The notes under the pieces: model-generated
What the model was told of the DNA's origin: nothing
The model's database searches: none
What the model saw: only the letters and a program-made list of their open reading frames with translations
In this document: one piece after another, positions 32,977-44,697 of the stretch
Position numbering within the stretch: the first letter of the stretch is position 1
How the letters are laid out: each line of letters opens with the position of its first letter
Program-made: the position numbers and the translations under genes
Origin: Epichloe hybrida
Lineage: Eukaryota > Ascomycota > Sordariomycetes > Hypocreales > Clavicipitaceae
Length of the DNA stretch: 64,000 bases
Assembly (NCBI GenBank): GCA_019022495.1
Contig: JAFEKR010000003.1
Coordinates: forward strand, 1,550,001-1,614,000
Direction: 5' to 3'

Positions 32977-33800
32977 TATTGAAATGTAGGGAGCTAGTTG
33001 CCAGCTGGCAACAGCTGTACGGGTGCAAGCTCTACGGTCGGGGACCAATAGGGCTGCAACGTTAAATCAATCAACGCAACGCAACGGAAGGTTGTGGCAG
33101 TTATTAACTAATAGAATTCAATTTAGATTACTTTTATAATATCTTATAAAGCAATAGAATTGATTTTAGATACGTTGTACAAGCAATGCGGCTGTTGTTA
33201 GTTAAGAGGACTAGCTATCTAGCTAGTTGAAAAGATCTTCTTCCTCTCATAGACCTACCGACCGTATCGGTGGATCCGGGCCGCTAACGGGGTCTTACGG
33301 GCCACTTTTGATTTTCTGCAAAATTCATTTGTATGCAAAAACCAAAAAATTGACTCACCACCATACTAGCTAGCAACCCATATGCACTAACTTTTAGTCC
33401 AAAAAATAACCTTGCATAAAGAGAAAGCCTTATCTTTAAGCTTTAATTTGCTATATATAAAACTTTTGTATGACCTCTAGATAAAGAGAAAATCGTTGTT
33501 AAAGATAGCTATAGGGTAAGTTATATGTAGGGTAACCTGCTTACGTCACCCTAGCTTACGTTACCCTAGCTTACCTAATTACTAGTAGCGTGGTTATGGC
33601 CACACTTGCAGCCATAACGCAATTAACTAATTAGTCATCCACACGGTCGGTCGTAGCTGTTGACAGCTGCGACGCAGCTATTGATAGCTGCCCCCGCGAC
33701 CGTTGATAGCTGCAGTGCAGCTGTCAGACTTGCAAAGCAAGCTAGTAATAAGAAGGTTCTTTAACTAGAAAAGGGCTAAAAATAAGTCTTATTTTTAACA
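32977..33800 (-). repeat. Copia-A copy 2, 3' LTR
   Basis: 824 bp, the same length as 39283-40106, with the cttacgt(c/t)accctag unit present twice. Confidence 0.92.
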
Positions 33801-34007
33801 CCCCCTCTACAAAAGAATTACATTTAAAGTAATTAGAAGTGTATAAAGAGACTATAGGGAAAAAATAATAACTTTTGATAATAACAGATAAAAGGGAAAA
33901 ACAGGAAAAAATAAAAGACCCCCTTTTTGAATTCCTAGCTATTGTTAAATATAGCTCCCTTTTTGACGTTGTTTTTAGTTCCTTGTTGAAGGGAATTAGT
34001 TGTTGGT

Positions 34008-37000
34008 TTAATAATTATTAAGCCCTAAAAGCTTAATAAAAGCCTAATAAAGAGGTCTAGAAAGAGGCTTCGTAAGACCATCTGCAGGCATTGACTTCGT
34101 ATCTAGATATTCAATCTTAGCTAAACCCTCTAAAACCTGTTGCCTAATATAGTTAAACTTTAGTAATGTATGCTTTGTACGACTATGTAAAGCAGGGTTA
34201 TAAGCAGTAGTTATAGCGCCTTGATTATCGCAATATATCTAGATAGAGGGAGAAATAGGGGTTTTTAGCTCCTTAAATAAGCCCTGAAGCCACTGAAGCT
34301 CCCGGAAGGTCTCGCAGATAGCATCAGCTTCAGCTTCTAGTGTTGATAGAGCTATTGTACTAGCTTTCTTTGATTTCTAGCTAATAGGTCCGCTAGCTAG
34401 CTTGAATAGATAAGCATAGGTTGATTTTAAGGTCTTTTTATCCCCTGTAAAATCACTATTGCAATAACCTATTAGGCTTTTGCTAACTAAACCTTTAGGG
34501 TCTCCCCTATAGATAATAGCAAGGAATCTAGTCCCTAATAGATACCTTAGCAGATTTTTAGCTGCTTTTAGGTATTCTATATAAGGGCTAGCTAGTGTAG
34601 TAGATAACCACTGTAGCGTAAAAGCTGTATCAGGCCTTGTAAGCAACATTAGGTACATTATAGTCCCTATAATGCACTGATAAAGCTTGATTTCGCTAGC
34701 TATTAAAAGCTTAGTTGTCTGCGTAGCTAAAACGCCTGGCTGAAGAGGTATGCTAATAGGCTTACTATCTAGCATATTAAATCGTTTTAAGGCTTCTAAT
34801 ATATACTGAGATTGATGGATTTTCAGTATTCTATTAGGCCTATCTCGTATAATTTGAACCCCTAAGAAGAATTCAGCAGGCCCCCTATCTTCTATTAGAT
34901 AGACTTTATGAAGTTCCTTTTTAAGCCTTTGGATATAAGATAAATCCGGTCCAATTAGAAGACAGTCATCAACGTACGTAATGACGAAGGTTTTGGTTGA
35001 AGGATTGAAGAAGATAGCTAGGTCAGATATTAAAGGGTTAAATCCTAGGGATTTAAGCACTAATATTAGCGCTTGTTGCCATTCCCTTGAGCTTTGTTTT
35101 AGGCCGTATAAAGACTTCTGTAATAAAATTACTTGATCTTTAGAAGGTTTCCAGCCAAAGCTTCTAGCTAATTTAGCTAGTTTAGGATTTGCCTCAAGGA
35201 ATTTAATAAACCCTTCTGGAATAACCATATAAATCTGTTGTTATAGCTTACTATTAAGAAAAGCTCCTATAAAATCAATTTGTTCGATTTCCCAGTTATT
35301 CCAAGCCGCTAGGGCTAGTAAAATCCTCTAGCTAGGGGGAATGCTTGTGGCAGCGAAGGTCTCTAGGTAATCTAGGCCTTCGATTTGCATAAATCCCTTA
35401 GCAACGAGTCGAGCCTTATATTTTAAAGGATTATTTTCTTTATCCTTTTTAAGCTTATAAACAAGCCTATTCTTTAGTACTCTTCGGCCCTTAGGGATTT
35501 GATCTTTCCTTATAAATTTAAAAGTACTAGCCTTTAGAAGCTGTTCGTATTCCTTGTACGTGGCTTCTATCCATTTATCCCTTTCAGGGCTAGATATAGC
35601 CTGCTTCCAGGTCTTAGGCTCGGGGCTAATAGGATTCTTTTCCTTTAGCTTCTCCGTACCTTAAAGCAGATTTCTTTTATGAAATCTAGAGAAGAAGGGG
35701 AACTAATATTAACATCCATAGGGTCGATATTAGGGTCGAAATCGATAATTTTGTCAAAATCGAGGTCCGAAGTCGAAATCTGATTTCCTGGTTAAGTTAT
35801 AGGCTGCGCCTGTATGGGATCCGCTGGAATTAAGCCTTTAGGGGGTTCTTTGGGGCCTGTAGGTGGTTTTTCTTGACCTACAGGGATACCTATGTTGTCT
35901 ATAGGATAATCCTTTGAACCTTGGTCTAGATTTTGTTGATTTTTATTTTCTAGATCATTTTCCCCCTCTAAAGGGTTATCCCCTATAGAAATCCTAGGTA
36001 AGCCTTTAGAAACAGGGCCTATAGGTTCTATAATCTTAATAAAGCTAGTCTTTGTAACTAGCCTTTTAGAGGGGATGTACACTAGGTAGGTGTTAGAACC
36101 TAGTGTAGCTAAAAGCCTTCTAGGGATAGTCCTAGCTGCTAACTTCTGGGCTTTAGGTCGTTTTTCCAGGGGGATTAGAATCTCACAGTAAGATCCTATA
36201 GCTCTAATACTGCTAATATTAGTTATATAAGGCTGATTTAGCTCCCTAGATAACAGTTGTTCAGGGCTTTCATCCTTAGTGGTATTAGCAGTTATATTAA
36301 CTAGGTTAACAACTGCAGGTAATACAAAACACCACAAAAATAACGGTAATTTTGCCCACTGGATAGTAGCCCTTAATCGATCTAGAATAGTACGAATTGA
36401 ACGTTCTGCTAATCCATTTTGCTCATGGATATAGGGACTAGAAGTCGTAATTTGATCCCTTTAGAATTTAACTAAGCTTGACAACTAGAATCGATTTCCT
36501 GGCCCCCATCGAAGTGAAGGTGCCTAGGATATTGACCTAGTTGATTTTTAAGCCCTCTGAAGAAGCCTTTGATAGCCTTATAAATAGTTGGGCCTTCCTT
36601 ATTAGGTAATAAGATAACCCACTTATATCTAGTCTTTCGGTCAACTAAAAATAAGCAAATTGACTGTTTATTGTACGGCGTAGGACTGATTTTTAGCGTA
36701 TCCCCCTCTATTCGATCTAGAGCTCTTGGGGGGTCAGGGATAGCTAATTTCCTGGGTCTTCTAACTGCCTTAGATTGATCACAAGCAATACATCTAAAAT
36801 CCTTATCCTTAATTTTAGAAAAATCAGGGATTCCTTTAGTTATAAGGCTAGTTTTCTTTAGCAAAGGAAGACCTAGGTGTCCTAATCGTACATGCCATAG
36901 GCCAGCTAGTTCTAATAACCGTTGATATTGAAGATCCTTAGGGTCTGAATTAGGATCTAGACTAGGGCCCTCTTTACTAGTCCCCTGCTGGGCCCCTTGA

Positions 37001-38986
37001 GAACCACAGGCCTCTTGGAGAGGTATTAGGGACCCTTTTCCTCCACTAGGGCCCTCTAACACCCCTAAATCTATTTCCTTAGATTTATAAGGGACCTAAC
37101 CTGGGGCTATAGGCGAAGAAGAAGGGACTAATTCCCCTAAATCATCCCGTACGATTTCTTCAATATCATCATCATTTTCGTCGATTTCGTCTAAATTAGA
37201 AGCCCAATCCGGCTTTTTAGAGGGAATTTGAACCTCTATAGGGTAGCTAATCGGATAGCTATGACCCTTAAAAGCGGCGTAGGTAAAAGGTCGGATATAA
37301 TGCGAATTATTACAGGGCCCTTTAGATAACTTAGGCTTAGATTGGTTTTTAACGTGGAAGAAAAAACCATGTTTTTCTATATCTAAGGTTGCAATAAGAG
37401 ACCTATCTTTAAGATAAAGTAGGTTTTTTATAAGGCAACCACTAGATATATAGTGCGTAAGTCCACTAACTATATTAACATCAAGCTGAGGAAAATATAG
37501 CGCATCTTTAAGCACTAAGGTCCTATATTTAGCTGGATTTTTCTGATATAGGACCTCAAAAACAGCACTACCGTGACCCTTAGCGTAAATAGGGCCACCA
37601 CCAGTTATAATAGGGTCAGATTCCCCCTTTTTATAGGGGGTATAATCCCTAAAGACCTCCCTAGAATTAACAATATGTATAGTCGAACCTGTATTATATA
37701 ATAGGGCCTTTTTCATGTCTTTGCTGTAATAATTAAAACCATTTAAGGTTTTAATTTCTTGATTTTCATCATTATCCGATTCAGAAGAGCTAGAATTAGA
37801 GCTACTATCACTAGAGCTCTTATAACTAGTCTTATGAAGGCTAGGTTTCTTGTACGGTTTAAGAGCACCGTTAGAAAGGTTGTAATTTCCTAGCATAAAA
37901 GATCCCTCTCCAGAGGTCTCTTTATTATCCTTTTTATCTGATTTTTTGACCTTTTTGCTTCTTCTTCTTCTTCTTATTAGAAGAAGAATTAGAATTAGAA
38001 GAGCCCTTATTTTCTTCAGAGCCTCCTTTCTTCTTCTAATCCTTAGGGGCCTTTTCTTTTTCTTTAGCACCCTTTTCAAGGTTTTTAGCCCTATAATTCA
38101 GGGCTTTGGATACTGTAGATGACTTATCCCTCTGTTCTGCTAGAAGGTCTGCCATCAAAAATTGAAGATTTAGGGCTTCTAGGGGAGCCCCTATAGCCCT
38201 ATTCGTGCGCATGCTGAATCGTTGCCTCTCAGCCTACTGAGGGAAGGTTGATTTTAGGGATTGAAGATATTGATTAACCTGATCTATCGGAGCAATCAGG
38301 ACCCCTAAAATCGATAATCTAGCTAGTAGATTATTAAAGACTGCATTAAAGGACTCTAGAGTCCCCTTAAACTCTTGAAAATTCAGGTTATGAAATTCTG
38401 AATATAGGGACCCCCTCTGGATTTCAACGCTATGTGAATATTGCCTTACAAGTAAATTATAGGCTTCTTCAGGTGATTTTTGCCAAGTTATAGCGGCTTG
38501 GGTTCCTTCTATACAACTATCCCTTAGTAACATAAGGATAATAGCTTGATCTGGATCCCCTAGCGCCCTAGAACTCTCCGGATTATCTAGAAAATTAGGC
38601 ATGCCTAAAGCTCTAAATTAGATAGTTAGGGCTTGCTTCCATTGTTCGAAATTTTCGGCTCCTTTAAGCCTAGCAGTCTCTGGAAAACTATAAACCCTTT
38701 TATTGAATTCCTTAATAATTAAATTATTAAAGGTTGCTTGTACAGAGCTAGATTCAGCTTGATTTTCTTGAATAGGCTGCTAATCTTGCTGCTGACTAGC
38801 GGGCTTATCAGATTCCACACCCTCCATACGACTATTTACAGTTATAGATAGGCTTTCTAGCTTCTCTAATAACTAGTCTATAGTTGCTTGTTGCTTAATA
38901 GCCTGCTCTTTTAGCTGGTTATTTAGAACCTCTTGCGCACTAGGGTCAGGGATAACAGGTCCCTTTCCCTTTCCTTTGGTATCTAT
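34008..38986 (-). pseudogene. Copia-A copy 2 Gag-Pol relic, stops and frameshifts
   Basis: The domain order is as in copy 1. The start codon is lost (ATA at 38986-38984 where copy 1 has ATG). Long open pieces remain: Gag 38602-38234, protease region 38079-37096 (active site again YNTGST), integrase 37062-36472 with HHCC and HFDGGQE, connection 36337-35792, and reverse transcriptase to RNase H 35228-34377 (YVDD near 34975; RNase H reads YCNSDF where copy 1 has YCDSDF). At least two single-base losses relative to copy 1 (near 36449 and 35655) and a length change in the Lys-rich tract near 37960 shift the frame. It is inactive. Confidence 0.92.
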
Positions 38987-38989
38987 TTT

Positions 38990-39222
38990 CCTTTTTATAG
39001 AAGGGAAAAGCTTCTATCTCGCGGGTCCTTCCTTTTTTATAGAAGGGAAGTCTTCTGTATTTAAAATTTATTCCTTTTTATAGAAGGGAAAAAGCTTCTA
39101 TCTCGCGGATCCTTCCTTTTTTATAGAAGGGAAGTCTTCTGTAGCCACCATTGATTCCTTTTTATAGAAGGGAAAAGCTTCTTTCTCGCAGGTCCTTCCT
39201 TTTTTATAGAAGGGAAGTCTTC
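38990..39222. repeat. Copia-A copy 2 leader tandem repeats
   Basis: The same ttttatagaagggaa-based array as 17077-17352 but one paired unit shorter, showing length change between copies. Confidence 0.8.
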
Positions 39223-39282
39223 TGTAATCGTACACAAAGTGACCTAAAAGGAATCTATAGTGATAGAGCCGGGCTCATAACC

Positions 39283-40106
39283 TATTGAAATATAGGGAGC
39301 TAGTTGCCAGCTAGCAACAGCTATACAGGTGCAAGCTCTACGGTCGGGGACCAATAGGGCTGCAACGTTAAATCAATCAACGCAACGCAACGGAAGGTTG
39401 TGGCAGTTATCAACTAATAGAATTCAATTTAGATTACTTTTATGATATCTTATAAAGCAATAGAATTGATTTTAGATACGTTGTACAAGCAATGCGGCTG
39501 TTGTTAGTTGAGAGGACTAGCTATCTAGCTAGTTGAAAAGATTTTCTTCCTCTCATAGACCTACCGACCGTATTGGTGGATCCGGGCCGCTAACGGGGTC
39601 TTACAGGCCACTTTTGATTTTCCGCAAAATTCATTTGTATGCAAAAACCAAAAAATCGACTCACCACCATACTAGCTAGCAACCCATATGCACTAACTTT
39701 TGGTCTAAAAAATAACCTTACATAAAGAGAAAGCCCTATCTTTAAGCTTTAATTTGCTATATATAAAACTTTTGTATGACCTCTAGATAAAGAGAAAATC
39801 ATTGTCAAAGATAGCTATAGGGTAAGTTATGTGTAGGGTAACCTGCTTACGTTACCCTAGCTTACGTCACCCTAGCTTACCTAATTACTAGTGGCGTGGT
39901 TATAGCCACACTTGTAGCCACAACGCAATTGACTAATTAGTCATCCACACGGTCGGTCGCAGCTGTTGACAGCTGCGACGCAGCCATTGATAGCTGCCCC
40001 CGCGACCGTTGACAGCTGCAGTGCAGCTATCAGACTTGCAAAGCAAGCTAGTAATAAGAAGGTTCTTTAACTAGAAAAGGGCTAAAAATAAGTCTTATTT
40101 TTAACA
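39283..40106 (-). repeat. Copia-A copy 2, 5' LTR
   Basis: 824 bp. ATAGT follows. It differs from 33800-32977 by few, mostly transition, changes. Confidence 0.92.
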
Positions 40107-40111
40107 ATAGT

Positions 40112-43060
40112 TTTATTACCTTAGATAAGCACGTTAGCGAGGTTATTAATCTTAACTTGTATCTCATCTATATTAGTAATTAAGAAGAGGAATGGGGTAG
40201 CTATATTAAGGATATAGAATTCGAGCTCTCTAAGCTCTATGGGCACACAAAGGGTTCCTTTTATAACTACTAATCCAGCGCTAAATGTGATGATTTAGGG
40301 TTCGTAAGGGATCACTTTTAATAAAGGCATTAATCTTAATAAAGCCTTTACTTGTGCCTCTCTTACACTTAATTTCCCTATAGCGCTAGTATTAGGCATA
40401 ATTCCTCTAAAGACCTCTTTAGAATAGCGTTCTTCAGAGATATAATAGATTAAGCCTTTATTGCACTCTTGTGGCTTGTAAAGCTCTTATTTAAGGAATA
40501 TGTATTAAAAAGCTTAATTATGTAAGGTTACTAGGACGTTAACGTTAGCAGTATTGTGGTTAGTCTGTGGTCCTAAATAGAAGAATTATGTAATACTTAG
40601 ATATGCTATTAATAGTAGCTCCTTAATATTATTATTATTATCTTCAGCTTCTATATAAGCCATAAGATATGCTTCCTAATTCTTACCTAAGCCTTTATTA
40701 GGCTTATTATTATTCTGCCTTTCATAGGAGGTAAGGAATGCCTAGAATCTCTTCTCTAAAGGGGGTATATAATATGTTTTGCTAGCCTACTAGTAGTCTT
40801 TCTCCTTTTAATATTCTTTAGCGAAGTGATTAAAAGACTAGCAGCTACTCTTACTGCATATAAAGTAGTGCTTAGTACTTAGCCTAGGGCTTTACTTATA
40901 ATAGCTTCCTTTGCTATGGGATTATTATCTATACTAATAATTAGTGAACATAGCCTCTAGAGGGTCTCCTTATTAGTACTAAAGGTATTAGGAGGACTTC
41001 TTATTTAATTCTATAATAGTAATTACCTTATGAAGGTCTCTAGTAAGACTTTTAAAGCCTATGGAGTATATGTATTCTACTATCTAATATTTAGGCACAC
41101 TAGCTATAGTATTTAAGGCTTGCTTATAGAGTTTAGTATTTACTATCTTAGTAGGGTATAGGCCTCTATAAATTTTCTTAAGGGTTAATAATATAATCTT
41201 AAGGCACTTAAGCTTGCTTTTATTAGGGTTCTTCTTAATTATACTCTTTAGCGTTATGTTACTCTACTTATAGTAATAGAATTACTAGTTACTTTCTATC
41301 TTAAAGCGCTAATAGATATAAGTAATTATCTCTTTATAGGAATAGTTATTCCTAAAGAGGTAATTAAGGTAGTATTACTTAGTATTACCTATTAATATAA
41401 TAGGGAAAGCCTTCTAATAATATATTTAAGGAAGGTTAATTCTATTATACTTATTTTTAAAGAGCGTAATCTTTAGCGTTAAGAAGTTATATAGCTTTCT
41501 ACTATAGTAGTTGCTATTCTTATATATTTTTATAAGCTCTAAGATCTTCTTTATAATCTAATCTTTAGAGGGGAATTGCTATAAAGGCATAATTTATTAT
41601 AAATAATAGTCCACTAGTTGTTCTTAATAATAATTATCTAGATAAAGCTATTAATATAATAGGGATTATTACAGGGGTTCTTATGAAGGTTTAAGCAATC
41701 TCTAGGGTTAGGGAAGGTTAATTTCTAGGGTAGGTTATTAAGGCTATTAATATTAAGGTTCTAGGGGTTTAGAAGATTATAGTCTTTCTTATAATCTTTC
41801 CTATAACTAAAGGGGTATTAAGGTTTAATAAAGCACTTCCTTAAGCGATACTAGGATTCAATATCCTAGGCCTTGCCTAATAAGGACGCCATAATCTTAT
41901 AAAGAATTATGTAATTCTCTGATAATATCCTTAGATACCCTTTTAAAGGTGTCTTTAGACTAGCCCTTAAAGTCTTCTTAGAATGATTCCTATAGGTTAT
42001 TATCTCTCTAACCTTAATACTTACTAAGGTTAATAAATCTTATAATCTAGTTATTAAGCTTAAGCTACGTAGTAGTCTCTAGATCTAGCTTAACAAATTC
42101 TTTCTAATTACTAAAGAAGTTATAAGTAAGCTATTAAAGGCATAAGGGTAACTTATGCTCTTAAGGTCTTTTAGGGGTAATAGTTAAAGCCTTGCTATTA
42201 CTAGTAGCCTTTACTCTTATAGAAAGTCTAGATTCCTCTGCTATCTTTAACTATAAAAGGAATATTACTAATTTATTGTTTTTACTACTAATTAAGCTCC
42301 TATGTTTACCTCTTGCTATTATAAGGTTCTTCTTTCGCATTTCAGGAGCGTTATCACTCTAATGAAATTAGAAGATTACAAAAACAGGAAAAATAGAAGA
42401 AAAAAATAGTAGAAGTAGTAAAAGTAATAATAAGAATAAATCAATAGAGATAAAGAAAGTAATATAAGTTCTAAAAGTAACTAGAAAATAATAGGAAAAG
42501 TAATAAGGGAATAATAGGAATTACTACTTCCTGTTTTTTATAAAAAGAAGGGAAGGAGGTAATCTCTCTTTCTTACTAATAAGTATAGGGCGAATAGCAC
42601 TAATAATAAAGGGGGCAAAAAATAAGTAATAGATGCTTATAGGGAGAGATTAAAGGTCTATTAGAAGGTGATGTGTTAAAGGGAATTTATAGGTGTGTTA
42701 GCTAGCTTAGCTAAGGTTATTTAACGTTAGGTTTGAAATAAATGCCTTGCGGCGATAGATTTGGTTATTTGGTTGGTTTTCTTGTAATAGACAATAGAAT
42801 TGACAATTAATAACAATATCCTAGATAGATATAACAAAGTTATATCCCTAAGCCTAAGGGTTAATAGATTAATTCCTTAGAAGCCTAACAAGCCTGTAAC
42901 TAGGATTCTAGTCTCTTCCTTTAGCATACTTATGTAGTCATGCCTTTCTACTATAATAACCATTATAGCATAACAAGGGGTAGTGGTAGTAGCATTTATA
43001 GAAATGTCTCTTCTTATAATACCTAGCTTATCTATAGTTATAAAGTTAATTACTAATTAG
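40112..43060 (-). pseudogene. Copia-C gag/pol relic, 5' half
   Basis: This is the continuation of Copia-C beyond the Copia-A insertion, read toward its 5' LTR at the right. No frames survive. A slightly more G+C-rich stretch near 42640-42780 is part of the leader side. Confidence 0.6.
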
Positions 43061-43317
43061 TGTTAGTTACACTAAGGTCCTACGTAGGTAATAAATCCTA
43101 TATAAATTAAAGTCAATAATAGTTTATTAGCTAGCTAGGAAAGAGAGAGAAGAGAGGGAAAGTGTAAATACTAGGAAAGTAAGCGAAATCCGTATATAAG
43201 GCACAAAAGGGGGTGGCGAATTAATGCAGCCAATTATATCGCGTGTATTGCGCCGGACCCACAATTAGTCTGGTCTTTGGCCACGATTGAACCGATGAAG
43301 ATCCGAAGGAATCAACA
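43061..43317 (-). repeat. Copia-C 5' LTR (257 bp)
   Basis: The less mutated partner of 29429-29685, with CGCGTGTATTGCGCC and TGGTCTTTGGCC intact. Followed by AAGAA. Confidence 0.9.
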
Positions 43318-43322
43318 AAGAA

Positions 43323-43589
43323 ACTTAAGGAGAAAAAAAGGGAAAGGATAAGAGGCTATCCCTAGTAATACCTCTTATATCTCCTAGCTCCCTTATATAA
43401 GTCTCTTTTTCCTTACCCTTATTACCTTTACTTATTCTTTTCTTATATACTTTATAGTAAGTACTTAGGTAAAGCCTAAGCCTTTTATATATACCTTTAC
43501 TTACTTATTATTAATTAGTTTTGTTTTACTTATTTTCAGGTAATATATATATTATATTTAGTTTATATACTTATTATTATTATACTAAA
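43323..43589. other. A+T-rich spacer, nothing recognised
   Basis: Low-complexity A+T-rich DNA between Copia-C and the next A-tailed element. No frame or terminus is seen. Confidence 0.4.
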
Positions 43590-43897
43590 CCCTCCCGGGC
43601 ACGAGGTAAAACTGCTTAAATTATAGATCTCTATTTTTCAACACCTTTTCTAAATATCTAGCCTTCTTCTCTAGCTTTTTAATTCCCTTCTTCTTCTTAC
43701 TTTTTCTAAATTCCTTAATGTTTTCTTTGGTTTCTTGAATTTCCTTTTTATCTAGAATTTCCTCAGATTTTTAGATAGCTATTAGGTTCTATAGCCTAGT
43801 AGTTATAGCCCCTAGCTTATAGTCACCCTTAGCTATACTATTTTCTAATTAGTTAGTTGTTAATTAGTTAATTAGTAGCCCTTGACCTACCTGTGGA
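43590..43897 (+). mobile_element. A-tailed element, copy 3, 5' part
   Basis: It starts CCCTCCCGGGCACGAGG, matching copy 1 in reverse. On the opposite strand is the decayed Lys-rich frame. It breaks at 43897 where hAT-like element 4 enters, so its A-tailed end should lie beyond that element, outside the window. Confidence 0.7.
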
Positions 43898-44271
43898 CAG
43901 AGCATTGTTTGTAGTGTAGTTAGTGTAGTTTTTGGGAAAATTTTGTACTTATAGTGTAGTTTTTTTTAGCTAGTATTTAGTATAGTGTAGTTTTTTTTTT
44001 TTATAGTTAGTGTAGTTACTAACTACACTAACTACACTACACTACAAAAACTACAAATGTAGTGTTAGGTAAAAAATAAGTGGGTCTTTTTATATAGTGG
44101 TATTAATATACTAATTAGAAGAAAGCTATTATTCTTATACTTATATTATTAGCTATTTTATTAAATTAGTTATTTAAGTTATAAGATTATAACCTTTTAT
44201 AGATTTTATTATAACTAGGGTTATAAGTACTATTATAAGTTTTTTATAAGACTATTACTCTGAATACTTTT
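43898..44271. mobile_element. hAT-like element 4, left arm
   Basis: It starts CAGAGCATTG, like MITE 1, followed by TGTAGTGTAGT runs and a GTGGGTC motif near 44082. It stops at the Copia-B copy 3 insertion and continues at 57605-58410. The right terminus is not in the window, so its 8-bp duplication (left side cctgtgga) cannot be confirmed. Confidence 0.7.
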
Positions 44272-44495
44272 TGTTGGTTTCACAGGGTATTGAATTTAAT
44301 ATAATAAGGTTATGAGCCTAAAGAATAGTATTATCATTGATTATCTATTCTAGGCTGCGTTATGTGTGTAAAAAAGAGAAGTTAAAAGCTAGAATCCGTA
44401 ATAATAGAAGGGAAAGGGGGCCGCGCGTTTATAGCCTTATATTTCCTAGCTAATTAACAGGCTAGGTTACAGGTTATATGTGAGGCTTACGCGTG

Positions 44496-44697
44496 TGTGA
44501 GAACAAAGGGATAGCTAGGCAAGAGGTATAGGGGCGTTCGTATATTGACTGAAGCTTAATAGGTCTAAGTGTGTTATGTGTGCAAGTTGCTAACTTATAG
44601 GTAGTAACTTACTAGTGTTATATAAACCTAGCCCTAGGGTATAGTACGCTTACCTAGTAATACGCTAGCGCGCTAGTGTTATAAGTAAGGCCTTATA
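44496..44697 (-). repeat. Gypsy-D 3' LTR (202 bp)
   Basis: It starts TGTGAGAAC (intact) and ends CCTTATA (mutated CCTCACA). Same length as 50895-51096, and related to 20491-20680 in reverse. Confidence 0.9.

Larger units (their letters stand above)
32977..40106 (-). mobile_element. Copia-A copy 2, full-length element
   Basis: 7130 bp with LTRs of 824 bp (32977-33800, 39283-40106) and the target duplication ATAGT (32972-32976, 40107-40111). Polypurine tract at 33801-33815 (complement) and tRNA-Met-like primer site at 39260-39282. It is inserted in Copia-C. Sequence is very close to copy 1. Confidence 0.95.
29429..43317 (-). mobile_element. Copia-C, full-length element split by Copia-A copy 2
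   Basis: The LTRs 29429-29685 and 43061-43317 are both 257 bp (TGTTAGTT...AACA), with the 5-bp duplication AAGAA at 29424-29428 and 43318-43322. Without the nested Copia-A it is about 6.75 kb, close to Copia-B copy 3 (about 6.72 kb). Its minus-strand order resembles Copia-B, with the RNase H side near 30.0-30.5 kb and the primer-site-like ctaattagtaattaac next to 43061. All frames are destroyed. Confidence 0.9.

Noticed and set aside
44257..44262. ACTCTG as the right terminus of hAT-like element 4
   Set aside because: The following 8 bases (aatacttt) do not match the left flank (cctgtgga), and related DNA resumes at 57605, so the element continues.
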